A DNA stretch of 64,000 nt. Source: Parietichytrium sp. I65-24A. Taxonomy: Eukaryota; Sar; Bigyra; Thraustochytrida; Thraustochytriidae. The DNA lies in NCBI GenBank assembly GCA_012862575.1, contig BLSF01000014.1:434001-498000 (forward strand). The letters are read 5' to 3'. Under the pieces are notes generated by a model. That model ran no database searches. It saw only the letters and a list, made by a program, of their open reading frames with translations, and was not told the DNA's origin. Of the stretch, positions 31,560 through 42,436 are shown piece after piece (position 1 is the stretch's first letter; every line of letters begins with the position of its first letter). The translations under genes and the position numbers were made by a program.

Positions 31560-34500
31560 ATGCAGCAGAGCGGGCAAGAGCAGCAGCTGCGGGCGTTGGA
31601 GTCGCAGTTCTCGGCGGCATGTGGCGTGCTCTACGATGGCGCATCGGAGAGGGACGCACGCAGGCAGGCGGACAGGTGGATCACCGAGTTCCAGAAACAG
31701 CGCGAGGCGTGGCAAGTGGCGGACAGCCTGCTCGGCAGAGGGGACACACAGTTGAACTTGGCCTTTCTGGCGGCCAAGACCTTCCACACCAAGCTTAGAT
31801 TCGACTTCAAGGAGCAGGTCAATGCGTCGGAGAGGGTAGCGCTCAGGGAGAGGCTGTTTAGCCATCTCGAGAGACAGTTCGGCGACAAGTCCAGGCGACC
31901 GGTGACCACACAGCTGTGCTTGGCATTGGCCACGCTGTTAATTCAGATGGAGGAGTGGGACCGCCCCATAGCTGACCTTGCCAATAGGCTTGGCGAGAGC
32001 GCCGAGTCTTCGCTGAGCCTCATTGAGCTGCTGCAAATCGTTCCGGAAGAGCATGCCCAGACCACATTGAATATCAGCGACAATCGGCGGGCACAGTTGA
32101 GCAGCGAAATGGACGGGTGCAGCTCGGATGTTCTTGGTTTTCTGGAGCGTTGCTCTGCCACAGCGGAGAGAGATGCATCTATACAGTTGAAAATTCTCAA
32201 CTGCTTGAGGGCTTGGGTCACCATCGTGGAAATCCCTGGCGAAAAGCTAGCGCGCAGTCCCATCCTTGGGCTGCTCTTCAATGCACTTCAGGCCCAGAAC
32301 GAATTATTTGACTCTTCAGTTCGTGTCTTGGTCTCGATTTTACACAAGTATAGATTGCACGAGGACAGTGGACATCTCGCCATCATGCAAACCGTGGTAC
32401 CGCAGGTATTTGGCATGGAGTCCATCTTTCGGCAGGCAATTCGCGAAGAAGACGACGAAGCGAGTGACGGGATAGCCAGGATCTTTGTTGGAATGGCCTC
32501 TGCATACCTGGTCATGCTCCTGGGGCCACAGGAGATGGAGCGCGAAAAGCTACTGGAGCTCGTGCTTCTTGTGAGCTCACATCCGAATTTCGAAGTAGCA
32601 CAGATTTCGTGGGACTTTTGGCAACGGCTCGTTAGCTCTTTCGACCCCAGCGAAAATAGACGGCACCGTGACAACTCCCTCCTGCAACAGAGGGGTCAGG
32701 AAATCATTCCGTTCCTCGAAAGACTAACCCGTATTCTGTTAAGGCACTTGGAAGTTCCTGAGTCACACCAAAACCGTACCATGGTCGCAACTCGCGACCT
32801 CGAGGAAGACGTTTATTACAATCGAAGGGACATCAAAGACCTCCTCCGAGACATATGTTACGTGCTGCACACGCACACAGTTCTCAATATTATCAAGGTA
32901 GACCTCGAAGTAGCTGCTGGGCCCTTTCTCGGACGCGTAGCAGCTAGCGAGCAGCATGAACATCACCACCCACAGCTCCCCAAGGTTGGCACGGTCGATG
33001 GAGAGGCTTGCTGGGAAAGAGTAGAGGCGCTCTTGTTTGCCGCAAATGCTGTCGCCACAATATGCACCTTCACCAGTTCAAGTTCCTCCGCCTGTCACGT
33101 CGCAGTGGACTACGTCATGGCGGTGATTCTCAGGCTGCCGAACGTGGCTCTGCTCCTTCGTGAGACGAGCACTTGCGTGTTTGGAGAGTATGCCAAATTC
33201 TTGCGATACAACCCGCAAAAGCTGGACCCGGTGGTGAGATACATCTTGGATAGTATCGAGCTTGCTCCGCAGCTTGGTAGGGTGGCGACGAACTCGATGC
33301 GTTCCATCGCCAAGTATTGCGGAAAAGACTTGTTGTTCGCCGGGAATCGTATCTTCGAGATCGTCCACAGCGAAAACGAAAACATCCATGCACAAGACCG
33401 TTTAGAACTCATCACAAGCCTCTCCCGGATCATCGCTGCGCAACCGCTCGAGCAAGCCACTCCAGCGGCGCAGCACGTGGCCGGACCAGCTCGCTCCGTG
33501 CTAGGGAAATTAGCCGAATCTTTGTCCAACGGTATGGAACCTGGACAAGCCCTGAATCACCTCCGTGGGGGAGAGAAGGATTTATACTTTGCAATTGAAA
33601 CCATACAACTCTTGCTCAGGCATGGGAATATTCACCTCGTCGATGATGACAGCACTAGGCCTCAAGATCGCGAGCATCCCGCACTGTCGGTCTTCTTCAA
33701 TATGTGGGACATTCTCTGTATTGTGACGCGAAGTTTCTGTGACAACATTCACATCGTCGAGAGCTTTGCTGCGCTGTACAAGGTTGCAATTCGGAATTTA
33801 GCCCCGCATTTCGATCAGTACTTGCCGAATTTTTTGACCCTAATGGTGGAGTGCTTTCAAAAGTCAAAGTCATCGCCGTTTATGTATGCTGCTGGTATTG
33901 CCATGGAGGAGTATGTAAGAAAGAGCAACTCTTATAACGCCGATTTTGCCCAAATCGTCGGCGCCTTTGCAAACCAGGTTATGGCCATTATACGAACTGA
34001 AGAAGAGTATGTCAACCATCCCGACATCGTGGAAGATTTCTTCATTACCATAGAGCGGCTCCTCAACTGGATGATCTGCGACATCGCTCCGGCCCCTTAT
34101 TTTCCGCAAGTTTTTCAGTTTGCGATCGGAGGCATTCTGCTTGAGCACGGGACCGGAAGTGCGTCTGTTCAGCTCTTTCTTGAAGTTGTCCTGCTGCTCT
34201 CCATGAAGAGTAGCAATGCCTCCGTCCAGCCGACAATTAGCGCTTTGTTTCAACAATATGGACAAGAGCTGGTCAACAAGCTCATCGCCGGAATCGCTGG
34301 TGCTTCCCCGACATCGCATGTGCAGTCGAGGCTGAATGGATCTCTTGGAGGAACTCTATTCGCTGTCGCTAGATTTTTGGAGCCAGCTGGGAGCAGTGCC
34401 TTTGCAGATGCTGTATCGAAGGCAGCCCAATCTTGTCCACATGTAAATTCTGACTTGGCGCAGTTTTTAGTTCGCGAACTCTGTGTCTCGCACTATGACT

Positions 34501-34586
34501 CCGAGCATTCCGACGACTTCTTCCAGACGCTGCATGAGTTCAGTTACCGGGCTAGACTTCGCCTCCGGAGGGCTGTTAGTAATTGA
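31560..34586 (+). CDS. Transportin-3/Mtr10-type importin-beta
   Basis: A 1,008-residue HEAT-repeat protein. Transportin-3 and yeast Mtr10 import SR-type RNA-binding proteins into the nucleus under RanGTP control. The N-terminus has the family order: short helix, [22 protein letters not shown] (equivalent to the importin-beta N-terminal repeat), [14 protein letters not shown], then [19 protein letters not shown] and LLQIVPEEH...[10 protein letters not shown]. These closely follow the pattern in TNPO3. The rest is alpha-helical repeat throughout, ending in [10 protein letters not shown]. There is a His/Glu-rich insert near residue 465. It is a single exon from an ATG (MQQSGQEQQ) right after a heptamer repeat. 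The RS-rich SAM-repeat protein in this window would be a plausible type of cargo, but that is only an inference. Confidence 0.9.
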   Translation: MQQSGQEQQLRALESQFSAACGVLYDGASERDARRQADRWITEFQKQREAWQVADSLLGRGDTQLNLAFLAAKTFHTKLRFDFKEQVNASERVALRERLFSHLERQFGDKSRRPVTTQLCLALATLLIQMEEWDRPIADLANRLGESAESSLSLIELLQIVPEEHAQTTLNISDNRRAQLSSEMDGCSSDVLGFLERCSATAERDASIQLKILNCLRAWVTIVEIPGEKLARSPILGLLFNALQAQNELFDSSVRVLVSILHKYRLHEDSGHLAIMQTVVPQVFGMESIFRQAIREEDDEASDGIARIFVGMASAYLVMLLGPQEMEREKLLELVLLVSSHPNFEVAQISWDFWQRLVSSFDPSENRRHRDNSLLQQRGQEIIPFLERLTRILLRHLEVPESHQNRTMVATRDLEEDVYYNRRDIKDLLRDICYVLHTHTVLNIIKVDLEVAAGPFLGRVAASEQHEHHHPQLPKVGTVDGEACWERVEALLFAANAVATICTFTSSSSSACHVAVDYVMAVILRLPNVALLLRETSTCVFGEYAKFLRYNPQKLDPVVRYILDSIELAPQLGRVATNSMRSIAKYCGKDLLFAGNRIFEIVHSENENIHAQDRLELITSLSRIIAAQPLEQATPAAQHVAGPARSVLGKLAESLSNGMEPGQALNHLRGGEKDLYFAIETIQLLLRHGNIHLVDDDSTRPQDREHPALSVFFNMWDILCIVTRSFCDNIHIVESFAALYKVAIRNLAPHFDQYLPNFLTLMVECFQKSKSSPFMYAAGIAMEEYVRKSNSYNADFAQIVGAFANQVMAIIRTEEEYVNHPDIVEDFFITIERLLNWMICDIAPAPYFPQVFQFAIGGILLEHGTGSASVQLFLEVVLLLSMKSSNASVQPTISALFQQYGQELVNKLIAGIAGASPTSHVQSRLNGSLGGTLFAVARFLEPAGSSAFADAVSKAAQSCPHVNSDLAQFLVRELCVSHYDSEHSDDFFQTLHEFSYRARLRLRRAVSN

Positions 34587-35424
34587 TTTTCTTTCAGGCT
34601 TGTCCCTTCTTCTCTCTTCCTTCTTTATTCTTCAACAGTAAATTGACTGTGAAGACACAGAACATGCCACTCTGAGTGAGTTCTCGCATCGTGTTTCAAG
34701 GCTTCCTCCCCTCCGCCGATACTAATATAATAGTTACTTGTACAGTCGGAGAGTTTCACCATTCATCTCCCACTGGGATCACTAGAGCGCGGCTTAGTAG
34801 AATGTAACGGCCGAAAAAAATACACTTAAACCCTGCTTAAACCAGAATCATTCGTCACGAGCCAGATTCCGTCCGACATGCTACTATTTTATTTTATTTT
34901 TTATAACCCCGATTAAAACGGTAGGTAAATCGTCGTTTCTACTGCGCTCAACTGCCAGTAAACCCACTCGGCATCGATGGATCAATAACTCGAGACAACG
35001 CTTGGGGGCCCCGGCGAGTCAAGAACACTCACTCACAGATACTCACAGTCAGCGATATCCATGTGCGTGGTCCACCGCCCCAAGCTCTGCATAGACAGAT
35101 ACTAGGAGCCCAGCTGTCCAACCCATCCCCCACCAGGTAACTTGTGTAGAATGTTGAGAAGAAACGCCTAAGAGCAGCGCGCGAGACAATTCTGGAAGTG
35201 CTGCGCCTCTCAAAGTGCATTGTTCTCTCTGCAGGTGAACGAACTCGCGTTGGCGCCAGGAACAAGTGACAAAAGTGACACAAGTGACAAAAGTGACACA
35301 AGTGCGGAGGTTGTGGAGCGGTTTTGGGTTCGGATTTATTGGGGAGTTGAGGTCGTCGGCCTCGAACGTGGAACTAGGCTTGCAACTTCGGTAGTGGCGT
35401 GGGCGGGACGAAAGGCTGCACAAT
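34587..35424. other. Intergenic region with decamer repeat
   Basis: No gene recognised. A short AAGTGACACA/AAGTGACAAA repeat at about 35263-35303 lies upstream of the next gene. Confidence 0.5.
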
Positions 35425-37368
35425 ATGGCGCTGGGAAAGCGGTGGTGCGCAGGTTTGGCGCTGGCGCTCTTGCTCTTATGCTTGAAAATGACGGCCGTCC
35501 GAGCGGACGATCTGTCGTCTACAGAGACAGCCTTCGAGGCGGATGAGAGCGACCATTACGCAGATCAAGATGACGAGGAAGATGGTGATGACGAGGAGCA
35601 GCAGAAGACCAATGTGCTCGATCAAATTGAGGAAGCAATCACCTCGAAGAAGGGCTTCGTTGTAACTCCAGAGGAGGATCTCGCCAAGTGGGTAGGGACA
35701 CACTTTGCGTTCGAGTTGACAGAAATTAGCTCACCGCCAAGCGATATTGGCGAAGCTTTGAACGGGGCTTTAGAGAGCCTCGGCGTGAAGACCGTAGCAC
35801 CTGCTGTGTCGCGCAAGAATCACAAGGAAAATACATTTGCGATCGCAATCCTCGATAGAGGACATATCTCTATCATGTACGACGAGATGTTGTCCTACGC
35901 TGCTGTGGACGTGTTGACGACGAGGACAAACGAGGGTTCCTTTCTTAAGGTAGTCGCCATGCTCGCTGTTCTTTTCAACGGGAATATTGTGGAAGGCCTG
36001 CGAATCCCGCGGGGCATCCAAAGCAAAGTAACGCTGAACGAGCTTCTGCTGAGTCCTGCAGCAGTGCTGGAAGACGAAGAAAGGAAACTCTCCCAACCAA
36101 ATCCCGCTCCAATCAATCAAACTGTAGCCAGAAGATGGTCTCAAAAGCTCACCACACGAGATTTACAGCTTTTGAGTCCAGACATGGAATCGGATTACGA
36201 TGTCATCTTTTCCAGGAGGAGCAAGTACCAGCTCATCGAGTTTCTCCAGCACAAGGAGACCGGAGATATTTGCCTGTTTCTTGATCTCCTTGTTCAAATT
36301 TGCGAGAGCTTTGATGCCGCATACTCCGAGGTGTACGTCCATCTTCCTGCGGCGTTCCTTAGTACAATGAAGAAAGTTTTGATCGTTGGTGGAGGTGATG
36401 CCCTGGCGCTGCGCGAAGTTCTCGAGTACGAAAGTGTCGAGCGTGTTGTACAGCTTGAACTTGATATCATGGTGCCTCAAAAGTGTGAAGAGTACTTCAA
36501 AATCAACGCACATCTTCCTGGATCGAAAAACGCGGACCCTCGTGTGGAGTGGGTTTTTGGAGATGCTGCGCAGACACTCGAACGGCTCGTGCAAGATGGC
36601 GAGACGTTTGACGTAATTCTGATGGATATTTCCGAAACGGATCCGTCAGGGACAGTGTCTACAATCGACTTTTTCCGATCAGTGTGCAAGGTCCTCTCGA
36701 AGACTGGGATATTCATCAAGAATGACCAGAATTATCAGCGCCCAACCGCGCTTCTTTTCAATGAATTCTTGGAGGTATCATATCCGGTCCCGATGATTAT
36801 GGAACAGACATTTGTCCTCGGGAGCAATGGAACGTCTCTGATGCCCCCTCCGAGCTTTACGCTCCTCGAAGCAAACAACATAAACACAACCTTTCTTGCA
36901 CATGGCCCATCTACCGGATATCGCCAACTTCAGGGAATGGTGCGTCGCTACCAGAGCAGAAGCCCAGTTCTGGAAGAGTTTATCGAAGAGAATCTCGAGA
37001 AGACCGCAGAGTCGATCGAGCAACAGACATGGGATTGCACGCCATCATCTAAGAAAGATCCGTTTCGAATTACCGTGACAAATCGCTCGCCGACGAGCAT
37101 ATCAATATTCTGGGTGCCTGCGAGTGGACCTCAAACGCTATTGGTTGATGAAATTCTACCCGGAAAAATTGCAAACCTGGAGGTCATTCCGGACACTACA
37201 TTCACTCTTGTAGACTTTGAAAAGCCTGACATAGAGCTGGCGCGTTTTGCTGCTTGTCAGCAATTGCGCAAGCATTCACATTTGGTTTGGTTTGGTTTGC
37301 AGTACAGTTTGTTTGCTCGAGAGGAGCTGGGAGACATTGTCGACCCGCACACCTTTACCGCCGTATGA
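35425..37368 (+). CDS. Secreted SpeD-like / SpeE-like / VHL-beta fusion
   Basis: A 647-residue protein with an unusual domain order. Residues 1-26 look like a signal peptide (hydrophobic LALALLLLCL, ending VRA). An acidic segment follows. Residues about 95-185 resemble bacterial-type S-adenosylmethionine decarboxylase (SpeD): GHISIMYDEMLSYAAVDV aligns with ESHxxIHTWPExGYAAxDx. Here the Glu-Ser self-cleavage pair is Arg145-Gly146, so a pyruvoyl group cannot form. Residues about 255-455 match spermidine synthase: FDAAYSEVYVHLP, the SAM-binding VLIVGGGDALALREVL (322-325 GGGD), VVQLELD and VILMDISETDPSG. Residues about 548-600 (VTNRSPTSISIFWVP...) resemble the VHL beta domain. No ER-retention signal at the C-terminus. 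Either an extracellular or ER enzyme of aminopropyl transfer, or a repurposed non-catalytic protein. Convergent with the P5A-ATPase gene 121 bp away. Confidence 0.78.
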   Translation: MALGKRWCAGLALALLLLCLKMTAVRADDLSSTETAFEADESDHYADQDDEEDGDDEEQQKTNVLDQIEEAITSKKGFVVTPEEDLAKWVGTHFAFELTEISSPPSDIGEALNGALESLGVKTVAPAVSRKNHKENTFAIAILDRGHISIMYDEMLSYAAVDVLTTRTNEGSFLKVVAMLAVLFNGNIVEGLRIPRGIQSKVTLNELLLSPAAVLEDEERKLSQPNPAPINQTVARRWSQKLTTRDLQLLSPDMESDYDVIFSRRSKYQLIEFLQHKETGDICLFLDLLVQICESFDAAYSEVYVHLPAAFLSTMKKVLIVGGGDALALREVLEYESVERVVQLELDIMVPQKCEEYFKINAHLPGSKNADPRVEWVFGDAAQTLERLVQDGETFDVILMDISETDPSGTVSTIDFFRSVCKVLSKTGIFIKNDQNYQRPTALLFNEFLEVSYPVPMIMEQTFVLGSNGTSLMPPPSFTLLEANNINTTFLAHGPSTGYRQLQGMVRRYQSRSPVLEEFIEENLEKTAESIEQQTWDCTPSSKKDPFRITVTNRSPTSISIFWVPASGPQTLLVDEILPGKIANLEVIPDTTFTLVDFEKPDIELARFAACQQLRKHSHLVWFGLQYSLFAREELGDIVDPHTFTAV

Positions 37369-37489
37369 CAGTTTCCGATACAAGAGTCGACCTGAATCCC
37401 GCAAACGATTTTTTTTTTTTTCACACGGAATTTCTGTAAGATATATACCTTGTGGATTTAATCAGAGACTCTCCTTGGTTTTAAATCTA

Positions 37490-40400
37490 TTATTTTGCGG
37501 CGGGAGCATCCCTCAATGAAGAGCTCTCCAGAGCCGCGAGCTCCTGTTGTTCAATGTTGGACTGCCTCTTCTTGTAGATCCAGTATGCGCCAACCCAAAT
37601 AAGTGGATTTCCGCTTGCCAGAACAAGGAATCCACCCAACACCTTGCCGAGAGACATGAAGACGGGGACGAGATCAGTGATGGACGTTTTTCGCGCCTGC
37701 TCCAACATTGCCGAAAAAATTCGAGGCGCGAAGATGGCTGTGACGAGGCGGTCCCAGATAAAAGAGCCAAACAAGGTCATGAGGACGAGTCCGAGCACTT
37801 TGAATCTGAAATCATCATCGGGGAAGGGGTGCAAGTGAACTAGTTTGTTCAGCTCGGGACTCATTTCCCACGAGAAGAAGATAAGCGCAGAGATGGATAG
37901 AAAGAGAGAGAGAAAGAGCGCAGAGTTTTCCAGCATGCCAAGCATGAATGGGCGGCCCTTGTAGTTGACGAAGAGCACAGCCATGATCTGACTTGTTTCG
38001 ACCAAAAAGATCACCGTGTTCATGAGGTTCGGCATGAAAGGAGTGGACCACATCATCATCATCTCAGCAACTGCGTCCAAGCTGTCGCCCTCCTCGGCAA
38101 GCTTCTTCTCGAGTCCCCTGCTCACACGACGGTTGAAGAGGACGACCTCGCGAAGCTTGTCCTCGCCCATCGTGGTTTTTGCAAGGTCTACAGCGGTAAC
38201 CATACAGTACAAGTGGATAGCAGCTTGACCAATAATTGAAAGACAGATTGCTGGGTGAAAGAGGGAGCGGATTGGGCGCACGGGATGCATTTTCTCAATT
38301 GGCGTAGAGTAACTGAATGCCAGAGAGGCGGTCATGATGAGCCATGAAGATGCCATCATCTGACGCTCAGACGACCGCGCCCCTTCCAGCGAGAGTGCTG
38401 CGAGACAATATGCACTGATGACACTCTCGAGCATCATAATTTGCTGCTGCATAAGAGCAGAAAGGAGTGTGCATCGGCCTTGCCGAATGAGCTGCACGAC
38501 AGAGCGAACGCTAGGCATACGGGATGTGAATGGCGCCGCAACGCTTGCATCGCCTGGCCTGACCACTGGCAAGGCGTTTGGATCGTCAAGAGCCTCCATC
38601 GCTAGCTCGGTAGGATCTTTGTCGGCGGCGTTGCTTGATTTTTTGGCGGTGGAGACATTGTACTTGCGGTTCAAGATCTCTGCTTCACGCTGAAGCTCAG
38701 TGCGAAGGCGCTGAGTGACGTTCTTCACCGCGGTCACTTGCGTCCACACTCCGGTCTGCCCTTCTGCCTCAAGACGTGCAACCTCTTGAATCACCAAGTC
38801 TTTCTGTCGAGCCATGAGAGCCTTCTTTTTCTCTGCAAACTCTGCCTTTTTCTTCTTCTCGGCCACTTTTGTCCGCAGCTGCATTTCTTTCGCTGCGGAG
38901 TTTAGAGCGGCCTCTGCATCTGCGCCTTCCTCCAGCGAAGCGGTGGTCTCGTCAGTGTTGGCATTTCCGTACCCGGAAAGAAGGGCCAGTCCTACATCCG
39001 CCTGTTTAAGTGCGCCAACATCGTTGCCTCCGTCTCCGCACATGAGGACAAAGTTTTTCTGTGCCGAAGGGACAAAGCTATCGGTTTCGCCATTCTTGGA
39101 GTCTTGAAATTGCTGAATCATTCGAATGATCTTTGCTTTACCCTGTGGCGACATCCGAGCAAAAACCTGAAACTTGTCGACATGCGCCCAAAGCTTTCCT
39201 TTCGTGCTGCTCACTGCTGCGAGCAAGGCATCCTCGGTGGTGAGCAAGTCGTGCTTTTCGCAAAGTTCAGGAATCGAGTCGACATTCAATGGAATGTGAA
39301 CACAGTCCTCTTCAGGGCCAATAGCCCCGACCCATTCTACTTGTTCTTCCTCTGGCTTGCCCTTGATCGACAAAAGCAAAGGCGGGTTGGACCGTCTCGT
39401 TTCATCGCCGCAAATGTTGGTAATCTTTGCAACATGAAGTGCCGTAAGAGGGGCGTCTCCGGTGATCATTGCCACGCGATGGTCGGCTTCTCGCAAAGAT
39501 TTGATCACCATTGCGGAGTCGGCTCTTGTGCGGCACTCGAACGCGATGAATCCTGCAAACTCCAAGTCAGCCTCAGCCTCCTCTCTCGTGAGTGTGCTGA
39601 TATCCACACCTTCCTTACAAGACTTCAAACCGAGCGCGAGAACGCGCATACCCTCTTCAGCAAGAACGCGGTAGGCAGTTTTGTACCACGAAGGAATAGC
39701 GTCAGGCTTGATCAACTTTTGTAGAGCCTCCGGAGAACCTTTGACGAAGCAATACGGGGCCGATTCAAACTGCGCAGAGCCCTTCCGCTTCACGCGGCAA
39801 AGTACGCTCATTCTCTGCAGCTTGGACGAGAAGTGAAAGCGTTGCAAGATCTTGATGGACTGCACTGGGTGCTTAGCGGCTTCCGACTTGACCTTCTCCA
39901 GGGAGGTTTCCAGTTTGCGGCGCTGTTCGGTGAGGTCCTGGGAGCTCTTCTCGAGGGCTTTAACTTGGGCCTCCTTTGCTTGCTGACTCATCTCCGCAGA
40001 CTGTCGACAGCTCATGATCTGATTCTGCAGAGCGCCGAGCTTTTGATTGAGCGAAGCAATGCCAGCCAAAATTACTTGAGAGTCTCCTGGAACGGACTCC
40101 TGCGACTTGGGGTCAAAGCTCCACTGCACACCTTTCATTGCTGCGAGCTCGATTGGGTCGCCGAGCAGCTCAACTGGCTTTGGGCCTTGCTGCAGTGCGG
40201 GCTGCTGCTGAGGCCCGCCATGCTGAGGCGGTTGGACGATCTCGGGCATGGCTACGAGCGAATGGCAAGCAGCCAAAATCATGGTGGCGTTCACAGCAGC
40301 ATCTTTCACGGGCTCGAGCAGATCCTTGCCGGTCACATTCCCGTCAAGTTTCTGTTGCTTCTCTGCCTGATTGTTGACCACACCCACAGGAACGAGCTCG

Positions 40401-42436
40401 TCAGTGGTGAGGGTTCCGGTCTTGTCGAAGAGGCAGTGCGTAATTTTCCCTGCATATGGAACGCGGTAAGGCTCTGTGCAAAACACGCCATCTTTCATAA
40501 GCGTCATCAAGGCATGATTGACCGCCAGTGCCATCTGAATAGGCAGTTGGCGTGGCACCACACTGGTCAAGATGATGACGCATTTTAAGAGAAGCTCGTG
40601 AGTTGTCCTATCCCCCTTCTCCATGCCTTTCTTGAACACGTATCCGGCGCTCATAATTGCAAATACGAGGAGTACCAAAAGCGCAATTCCTGTCTCCTTG
40701 GAGTCTGAAGAGACCTGTTCCGTTGAAAACTCGATCATCTGCATGAGCTCGCCCTGTGAAGAGCCGAATCCTGTTCGAAGCACGTAGCAGAGGCACCCGC
40801 CATCTGGAGACTTGGGGAAGGAAGACTTTGTGCGAGAATTCTCCATGGCCTCCTCGGCTTCTCCTGGTGTGGCGGAGATGAGCGTAGTACCAGAAAACAT
40901 AACATGCACTCTGTCGCGGCCCTGCAGATCCAAGGCGGCGGACACATCAGCATGGCTGGTCGTCTTCAGAGCGTCCTTCATCTGAGGCACGCTTTCTCCG
41001 GTCAAGGTCGCTTCGTTCACGACTGCACTTCCAAACAAAATCAGGCAATCGCAAGGAACAGCATCCGTGCCACTCTTGCCAGATGATGATTGGTGGGAGG
41101 AAGAGCTCATCGAGATGAGATCTCCCGGCAGCAAGTCGGTGGTCTTCAGGCGGACCCACATACCGTCACGGAAAACTGGAACATCGTACGGCTTTGGTGC
41201 GAGGCCCTTAAGCGTGTTGAGCGTTCGGAATCTCTGGAAGGCAGTGAGGCCCTCCATCATCACGATGCTGAAGATGTTGAAGATTGTGTACTGCCAGTAT
41301 TCATCCATAAGCCACAAGGCCGTGGAAAAGAACTGGAACATCGCCAGAGGCGACAGCAATCCTTCCTTGATCAAGGTCGCGATGGACTTCATTTCAATTT
41401 GGAGTGAGTTGATGCCATACCGCTGCTTCTGGTACTCCACCTTGTCCCTGCTATCCAGTCCGCGGGAAGACAAGTATGCACTGAGGGGCAAATCGGTTCT
41501 CGCCACCACAGGGATAAATCCTCCATTCTGTGCAAGGGCGTCTTCGGTCAGCTTTTCGCATTTCTCACGATCGCCTTTGCCCAGCTTTTGAATGATAAGG
41601 TCTTCGTCATCGTGATCCACGCGCTCACCATTCTTCGAGATGCCGAGCAGTTTGACCTGGGACAGCTTTACATCCTTAAGAAGCTCGAACGTCTGCCTTT
41701 GAAACTCAAACGAGAACACGCCGCTCTGACTCTGCTTCACAGGCACAATCTCCGGTTTCCCGCGGTAGGCGTACGGCAACACGAACACGTACGTCCCTTG
41801 CTCCACTTTCTTCGCCGGCTCAAAGTAGCACATTGCCTTGAACCATACCAGCCAGTGGCACAACAGGTGAAACAGCGCAGTCGCGGTGACTAGGCAAAAC
41901 AGCGCCGCAGCTGCACCTGCGTCCGGCAGAAACGGCGACGGCAGCGGCCTTTCCTCCTCCTCATCCTCATCCTCATCATCATCAACGCCAGTCGTCGAAT
42001 TTGCACCACCCGCGTTTGCCTTCGCCCTCTTGACGAGCCTCTTGCTGGCCTTCTTCTCCTTCATTTCCTCGGGCGACAACAGCTCGTCGTCGGGCACCGC
42101 GATGACCTCATCTTGCGTCGCGTCCGAATCGATTATGAAGGCTCCATCATCGTCATCATCATCAACATCAACGTCATCATCCTCCCAAGTGAGCTCGGTC
42201 TCCACTTGGCCGCTCTCAAAGAGGGCTTCCTCCTGCTCCAGCTTGCGCGTCTCGATGACGTCAGCTTCCAACACGGCTCTCCTGCGAGGCTCGCCCAGCG
42301 TGCTCCACACGTACGGGAGCACTAGCGCGTATAGCAACACTGCTACCGAGAGCAAGCCCATGCGCCGCGCCGGAGCGGGCCGGAACACGCGCGCGCTCTC
42401 GATGTTGCGGCACTCCTTCGCGCACGGCACCTCCAT
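37490..42436 (-). CDS. P5A-type P-ATPase (SPF1/ATP13A1 family)
   Basis: A 1,648-residue P5A-ATPase, an ER transmembrane-helix dislocase that removes mistargeted tail-anchored and other membrane proteins. N-terminal hydrophobic segments and a long acidic stretch precede the core. Core features: FFSTALWLMDEYWQYTIFNIF (M1/M2 region), the actuator TGES (TLTGESVPQMK), phosphorylation site DKTGT (Asp671), CGDGGNDVGALKQADVGLALL (hinge motif typical of P5A) and a long coiled-coil insert between P-domain parts (KVAEKKKKAEFAEKKK). Two oddities stand out. The M4 motif usually PPELP in P5A is PRQLP (628-632), followed by IQM where family members often have an acidic residue. The protein is about 400 residues longer than ATP13A1, with Gln-rich and coiled-coil inserts in the N-domain. 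Single exon, ATG at 42436. Confidence 0.92.
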   Translation of the reverse strand: MEVPCAKECRNIESARVFRPAPARRMGLLSVAVLLYALVLPYVWSTLGEPRRRAVLEADVIETRKLEQEEALFESGQVETELTWEDDDVDVDDDDDDGAFIIDSDATQDEVIAVPDDELLSPEEMKEKKASKRLVKRAKANAGGANSTTGVDDDEDEDEEEERPLPSPFLPDAGAAAALFCLVTATALFHLLCHWLVWFKAMCYFEPAKKVEQGTYVFVLPYAYRGKPEIVPVKQSQSGVFSFEFQRQTFELLKDVKLSQVKLLGISKNGERVDHDDEDLIIQKLGKGDREKCEKLTEDALAQNGGFIPVVARTDLPLSAYLSSRGLDSRDKVEYQKQRYGINSLQIEMKSIATLIKEGLLSPLAMFQFFSTALWLMDEYWQYTIFNIFSIVMMEGLTAFQRFRTLNTLKGLAPKPYDVPVFRDGMWVRLKTTDLLPGDLISMSSSSHQSSSGKSGTDAVPCDCLILFGSAVVNEATLTGESVPQMKDALKTTSHADVSAALDLQGRDRVHVMFSGTTLISATPGEAEEAMENSRTKSSFPKSPDGGCLCYVLRTGFGSSQGELMQMIEFSTEQVSSDSKETGIALLVLLVFAIMSAGYVFKKGMEKGDRTTHELLLKCVIILTSVVPRQLPIQMALAVNHALMTLMKDGVFCTEPYRVPYAGKITHCLFDKTGTLTTDELVPVGVVNNQAEKQQKLDGNVTGKDLLEPVKDAAVNATMILAACHSLVAMPEIVQPPQHGGPQQQPALQQGPKPVELLGDPIELAAMKGVQWSFDPKSQESVPGDSQVILAGIASLNQKLGALQNQIMSCRQSAEMSQQAKEAQVKALEKSSQDLTEQRRKLETSLEKVKSEAAKHPVQSIKILQRFHFSSKLQRMSVLCRVKRKGSAQFESAPYCFVKGSPEALQKLIKPDAIPSWYKTAYRVLAEEGMRVLALGLKSCKEGVDISTLTREEAEADLEFAGFIAFECRTRADSAMVIKSLREADHRVAMITGDAPLTALHVAKITNICGDETRRSNPPLLLSIKGKPEEEQVEWVGAIGPEEDCVHIPLNVDSIPELCEKHDLLTTEDALLAAVSSTKGKLWAHVDKFQVFARMSPQGKAKIIRMIQQFQDSKNGETDSFVPSAQKNFVLMCGDGGNDVGALKQADVGLALLSGYGNANTDETTASLEEGADAEAALNSAAKEMQLRTKVAEKKKKAEFAEKKKALMARQKDLVIQEVARLEAEGQTGVWTQVTAVKNVTQRLRTELQREAEILNRKYNVSTAKKSSNAADKDPTELAMEALDDPNALPVVRPGDASVAAPFTSRMPSVRSVVQLIRQGRCTLLSALMQQQIMMLESVISAYCLAALSLEGARSSERQMMASSWLIMTASLAFSYSTPIEKMHPVRPIRSLFHPAICLSIIGQAAIHLYCMVTAVDLAKTTMGEDKLREVVLFNRRVSRGLEKKLAEEGDSLDAVAEMMMMWSTPFMPNLMNTVIFLVETSQIMAVLFVNYKGRPFMLGMLENSALFLSLFLSISALIFFSWEMSPELNKLVHLHPFPDDDFRFKVLGLVLMTLFGSFIWDRLVTAIFAPRIFSAMLEQARKTSITDLVPVFMSLGKVLGGFLVLASGNPLIWVGAYWIYKKRQSNIEQQELAALESSSLRDAPAAK

